From positions 8,821,501 to 8,885,500 of the forward strand of contig NC_085121.1 in NCBI RefSeq assembly GCF_030269925.1: a stretch of DNA of 64,000 bases, given 5' to 3'. Positions 60,137 through 64,000 of this stretch are shown here, in pieces. Both the position numbers and the translations under genes were made by a program. The notes under the pieces are model-generated. The model was given only the letters and a program-made list of their open reading frames with translations. It was not told where the DNA came from and made no database searches. Origin of the DNA: Bombyx mori. Its lineage: Eukaryota; Arthropoda; Insecta; Lepidoptera; Bombycidae. The first letter of the stretch is position 1, and every line of letters starts with the position of its first letter.

Positions 60137-61040
60137 ACTCATAGTCAACAGTTGATCCTTCTGTTGCTGGTGCATTTGACTCATCACTGTCAAATTTGTC
60201 CTTAGGAACAACAGTTTTTTTTTGCTGGTTCTGATTGTTTACTTATACTTGCTTCAGATATATTAAGGGGTGATGTGGCAATACACACTTGCCTTGCCTT
60301 TGTGTTCCTGTGCTGGAGCTACTTGGATAGCTTTGTCATTACTACACCTATTTTCAAGTGACTGGACATCTGGAAATATGAAATAATGTTAGCAATTTCC
60401 AACAAACGTATAGTTTGTAAATATATAGGATTATATGTGTACTGTCGTAGTAGTAGTAGTAGTATTTAACTTCCTAGTCATTATCATCAGCCCATATAAT
60501 ATATCCCCTTGCTGGACACTGGCCTTCACTACCATTGAGAGGGTTTTTAGGCCTTAGTCCACCATGCTGGCCTAGTGCTGGTTGGTGGATTACACACCTA
60601 AGAAAATCCTAAGAAAATTTAGGTGTGCAGGTTTCATCACAATGTTTTCCTTCACTGTTAAAGTAAGTAAGTGATATTACACTGTGATAAATTTTCATTT
60701 TCACAAACTTCCTAGTACCTTATGTAATAGGAACTGAGATCCACTTGCCCATTTTGGCTACTTCCACTAACTAACTAACTATTCTCATTTTTTTCTGATA
60801 TTGTTATTTGATTAGGAGATCTGTGAGTGTAACTAATTATTGACAGTTACACCTACCTTGACTACAAGATGGCAAAGGTATAATAATACGACACATCTCA
60901 TTTTTAGTCGTCTCTTCAATTTCCTTGATAATAGTGAGTCTTTGCCGTTTCACAAATGCAGGCCGAGGTTCACTATGAGTGAATTTTCGTTTTCTATCTG
61001 CCCGACAATCGAATTTGGATGGTAAACAGTTTGGTTTCAT
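59785..61040 (-). pseudogene. Transposase remnant with HTH_Tnp_4-like domain, exon-intron structure, no catalytic domain seen
   Basis: The first exon (61040 to 60857) encodes MKPNCLPSKFDCRADRKRK and ends at GTAGGT. The intron contains the RTE-like insertion. The next exon starts at 60369 (DVQSLENRCSND). The frame is broken there by a stop and by an A9 run, then stays open in TVDYELSLYISTPSK into a 90-codon stretch beginning MNVLTTLSKVKNKQRLYIG. That last part, LYIGLPQELCFIIGLIEKH then NIILCLMRITLNRTFSQLAD and DFDLSVSQASNIFFNKLP, has the layout of the helix-turn-helix found before DDE_Tnp_4 transposase domains. The frame ends at SPLVRL and no DDE triad follows, so the enzyme is dead. Family call is from pattern, not search. 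Confidence 0.6.
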
Positions 61041-61891
61041 TCGAATTCATTTAATGGAGCTCATTATCTTGTATTGCATATAATTCTCCATGTAGTTTTC
61101 CAGCTAAAACATGAAATAATTTTCCAACAATTTCAATACATAACCTATAAAAAAAATATTAAAATGTTATTTTACTAATGTTAGGAATATAATTTCGACT
61201 GTGTCAAAATGTTATTATAATGTATACCTACATTATCTCTTGAAAGATAAATAATGAACATATTTACTTATTTGTTTTTGTATTACCTATGTGCTGTATT
61301 ACCTATGTGAACTCTTAACCTATCTTTTTTATACCTTCATAGCGATAGGTATATAGGAGGATGGAAAAAATGTATTTGGTCTAACTTTACGCGAATGCAC
61401 ATTATTTTATTTATTTTGTTTTTAATTTTTTTAATTAAACTGTATACCAATTAATTGATCCTTCAGGATTTATAATTGTTTTTTTTTCACGATTAAAACC
61501 GCGTCGAAAGTTTAGGCATTATAGTTGACGCATGCGCCATAGATTATACACTTATGGCATGCGCAGTACACATATTTTGTATACATTTATTCAACTAATA
61601 CAATTAATTAAACAAAAAATGAGTAATTTCGAAAGAGAACAAACGTATTTTATATAAGAACAATCGAAAATGAATATTTACGAGTAATTAAGGACGAAAA
61701 AATATTAAAAATTGCAATCGAGGGGCTAACTTTTAGATATATTTTTAATATTTTTTTTAAAATAAATAAATGGGGAACAAACAATTATTAACAATGAACA
61801 ATCAAGAACAAATGATGAACAAACGAATTAATAGAAAATAAGTAGAAAACAGGAAAAAAAAATTTTTTTGAGGGGCTAACTTCATTCACCT
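60137..61891 (-). repeat. Right inverted arm
   Basis: Mirror of 56454-58196 and, by continuity with the coding centre, probably the original 5' end of the transposon. Confidence 0.9.
60479..60705 (-). mobile_element. RTE-like LINE 3' fragment (right arm copy)
   Basis: Same 227-bp length and same 11-bp flanks (AACTTCCTAGT on the plus strand) as the left-arm copy, reversed. Confidence 0.75.
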
Positions 61892-61910
61892 CCAAAAAAT
61901 CCCTGATGTC

Positions 61911-61962
61911 CCTTTTTTTTTTTAAGAGATTTTGTGACCTGGTAACTAAGACCTTTAAGTCA
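61911..61962 (-). mobile_element. LINE-like 3' end, family G, right copy (very short)
   Basis: T run then AAGAGATTTTGTGACCTGGT and CCTTTAAGTCA, in the same orientation as the left-end copy. Flanked by CTGATGTCCCTTT and CTGATGTCACTTT, so it looks like its own tiny insertion with a 13-bp duplication. Confidence 0.6.
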
Positions 61963-61975
61963 CTGATGTCACTTT
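61963..61975. repeat. Right copy of 13-bp direct repeat
   Basis: CTGATGTCACTTT, matching 48960-48972. Single-copy sequence resumes after it. Confidence 0.85.
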
Positions 61976-62508
61976 GTAAAATAATGTTGCTATATTTAAA
62001 GTAATAGTGATGCGTTCAGTTCTCGTTCAATCACGTGAATCATTTTAAACTATAAAAGAATATTATTTCTGTTTTACAATAAAATTGTATTAAAGTGCTC
62101 TAATATATGTTACTAGTAGTATGTAACGACAATCAAAATTTTTTTTTCATTACCTACCTATAATTGTTATATTTTATACATCTATAGTTTCAAATATATG
62201 ATGTATTGAAAATAGTACAGTCTTACAAGTTTCCTCGCAATGTGTTCCTTAATGTTTAAAACACTCGGTATTCAGTATAGGTAGATAGGTACTATAGGAA
62301 CATAATCGTACCGAAAACTCGGTATGTACAAAGCACGACTAAAATTCGAACCTCGTACCCAATATCGGCAGTTCGGCACACTAACTGTTCACTAGACAAT
62401 CGAGGCAACTTCATTAATTCAGGAGTTTTTTCAATCATTCACTTTGTCACAACACTATTTTTATTTCATCAAAAACTGACAACACAGTAAACGTCAGTTA
62501 ACTTCGTC
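61976..62508. other. Unassigned DNA right of the transposon block
   Basis: Presumably the original sequence upstream of PDRG1 before the block arrived. It may therefore contain displaced promoter elements. No ORF or family recognised. Confidence 0.35.
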
Positions 62509-62510
62509 TA

Positions 62511-63499
62511 ATGCCGGCCACTCACATGCGGGAAAATATTCGTACATTGTACGAATGTTTGCGCGCATGTGAAGGGCCGTCAGACATTCATTCGCAAATT
62601 TAGAAGCTGTGCAAATGGGTTCGCATACTCAATTTGCGAACCCGTTTGCGCTTCCTCCTACGCTTGTTTACGAATGTCTCACGAATTTCTCCTCCTTTTT
62701 AATTCGTCAATACAGTGTTGCCAGATGACCGTGTGAATTTCCCCCCAACTTTTTTCGAAAACCCCCCGAAAATATGCTTTTTGAAGAAAAAAACCCGCAA
62801 AACAGTTTTTACTTATTTTAAAGAAGAAATAATAAACCAAAAGGATTCTTTTATTTTTTAATCAAGCTATCCCTATAACTTCAACCATCTCTAAACAATT
62901 ATCACGATCATATTCACTTTCGTTATTATTATTTAAAGCATACTCGTTTTCGAAGTTAAAGATATTTAACATGTCCGATGTGGGAACAAAATTTATGCAT
63001 CTATTTGGCAGTGAAAATCGAATCCTGAGAACCGCTTCGGCAGTTTCTATTGCTATTTGGTTGCATAATTTGTCCTTTATAATATTGACTTGTGAATAGT
63101 ATAGTAGACTATAATTATTCTAATAGTTATTGCAAATTGATACTCAAAAAACCTCCGAAATTTCTCCCAACTAACTTTTTCCCCCGAATGTCCCCCGAAA
63201 GAATCTTTCCCCCCGAATTTCCCCCCCAAGGTCGAAAAACCCCCCGAATTTGCATGGAATCCCCCCCATCTGGCAACTGTGCGTCAATAGAACATTGAAG
63301 AGAAAAAGAGTTTTGAATTCTTTCTCAAACATCATTAACAGCCATGCTGTTTTTATGGGATTTCTTTTGATGAAGATACGCTACATAGTAGACGTCACGA
63401 ACTATGAAAATGGCGATACGTCCGTTACTTTCGCAATCGTCGACGCAACTGGGCAAACGAATGTGTGGGAGACTACGCGAAGGTACGAGTGGCCGGCAT
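62511..63499. mobile_element. TA-flanked MITE containing a nested MITE
   Basis: Ends ATGCCGGCCACTC and its complement GAGTGGCCGGCAT, flanked by TA on each side as in Tc1/mariner-type elements. About 412 bp without the nested insert. No transposase; the frames at 63250-63537 are inside it and not genes. Confidence 0.75.
62713..63281. mobile_element. hAT-like MITE with 8-bp target duplication
   Basis: Inverted ends CAGTGTTGCCAGATG and CACAGTTGCCAGATG (two mismatches in 15), flanked on both sides by CGTCAATA. Subterminal parts are unusually rich in runs of C (CCCCCCGAA-type repeats), which form most of the arm homology. Confidence 0.88.
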
Positions 63500-63734
63500 T
63501 ATGCACAGCATTCCCTAATATTACAAGAGCAATCTGATTTAAGGATGAAAAATGAAAAAAACCACAATACTACACATCGAAAAAGAAGTTTCACTTTATT
63601 TATGTGCGCCAAGTTACAAGCGTTTTTTTCTTTAATCAGTTTTTGGAAAGTAAACATTCTGGTTGATCCACATCTTCCGACTCTACAGAAAGACTGTCAG
63701 TGATCATTCCGCTTTCATTTTCGGGAGTCCTCTA

Positions 63735-63972
63735 CCCTATGGTTTGTAAAAAGAGTGAACTGCTTAGGCTAGCCGTGCCTACTCTTGCCTATTAGGCCAA
63801 CCTGGCCTACATAGCAGCAAACCACCGTTAACGTCGAATGTCTTCATAGTGATAAACTCCCGAGCAATAGGGAGTCCCTCGCCTTCTCCGTTGAGCTCTT
63901 AAACTCACTACCTCCCACCTGTTCTGCTGAAGTTGTGAAGGTTTTCGTAGTAGCTCTCAATCAAAAAAAATC
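63735..63972 (+). mobile_element. LINE 3' end related to family C
   Basis: Ends CCCACCTGTTCTGCTGAAG, TTTTCGTAGTAGC and TCTCAATCAAAAAAAATC, the same closing layout as 5940-6222 but more diverged. 5'-truncated. Confidence 0.5.
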
Positions 63973-64000
63973 TGTTGTAATATGTAATAATGGTGGACTA

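Larger units (their letters stand above)
56454..61891 (-). mobile_element. Foldback-like DNA transposon with 1.75-kb inverted arms
   Basis: 5438 bp. Left arm 56454-58196 and right arm about 60137-61891 are near-identical inverted copies around a unique 1.9-kb centre. Ends: (G/A)GGTGAATGAAGTTAGCCC, flanked by CCAAAAAAT on both sides, an apparent 9-bp duplication. GTTAGCCC-type motifs recur in each arm (56459, 56615 and 56959 on the left), like transposase-binding subterminal repeats. The right arm runs on into transposase coding sequence in the centre, whereas the left arm leaves that frame. The left arm therefore looks like an inverted duplicate of the 5' end of a minus-strand transposon. Superfamily unsettled: 9 bp suits Mutator/foldback types, the coding remnant suggests a DDE_Tnp_4-type enzyme. 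Confidence 0.85.

Noticed and set aside
48973..61962. LTR retrotransposon bounded by about 50-bp terminal repeats
   Set aside because: The repeats end in poly(T), lack TG...CA ends, and the interior is a patchwork of LINE and DNA transposons without a Gag-Pol of the LTR type.
63250..63703. 95- and 99-codon frames near the right end
   Set aside because: Mostly inside the TA-flanked MITE and its right flank; no domain.

Overview
The window is lepidopteran nuclear DNA, almost certainly from a silkworm (Bombyx mori or a very close relative). The evidence is the Bm1 SINE family: one full-length copy of about 450 bp with a tRNA-like head, and about ten truncated copies. Silkworm-type LINE 3' ends, short Helitron-like elements (A^TC...CTAG^T) and many MITEs support this. 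The sequence is AT-rich and genes are sparse.

Positions 1-31.8 kb hold no gene I can prove. They contain Helitron-like elements, truncated LINE 3' ends, Bm1 copies, one good hAT-type MITE (29351-29918) and long AT-rich stretches. Two patches look like possible exons of an unidentified gene: 24628-24750 on the minus strand, with proper splice sites and 40 open codons, and a weaker patch near 12.4-12.6 kb.

Positions 31858-44341 (+) carry a complete gene for the Misshapen/MAP4K4-TNIK-MINK class of Ste20 (GCK-IV) kinase. I resolved 22 coding exons whose phases all agree and sum to 4161 nt, or 1386 residues. The order is an N-terminal kinase domain, an acidic and proline-rich linker with two RPLPPTP motifs, a 21-nt microexon, a 939-nt phase 0-0 exon, and a C-terminal CNH domain. 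Intron insertions include a Helitron-like element ending 22 bp before exon 10, a MITE and duplicated splice-acceptor sequence before exon 16, and an inverted Bm1 with a strong hairpin in intron 20.

Downstream and convergent with msn is a single-exon PDRG1 gene (48505-48903, minus), a prefoldin-beta-like co-chaperone subunit. A possible small membrane protein ORF (47569-47871, +) lies between them.

About 70 bp upstream of the PDRG1 start codon a transposon block of about 13 kb begins (48973-61962), bounded by a 13-bp direct repeat. It contains: (1) a non-LTR retrotransposon with a CCHC ORF1 and an endonuclease/reverse transcriptase/RNase H ORF2; (2) a 1.4-kb DNA transposon inside ORF2 with an 8-bp target duplication; (3) a 5.4-kb foldback-like DNA transposon with inverted arms of about 1.75 kb, carrying remnants of a transposase with an HTH_Tnp_4-like domain; (4) an RTE-like LINE fragment present in both arms. 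The last 1.5 kb holds a hAT-like MITE nested in a TA-duplicating MITE, and a LINE 3' end.

No CRISPR array, rRNA gene or functional tRNA gene was seen. The tRNA-like sequence near 27.3 kb is the head of a Bm1 SINE.
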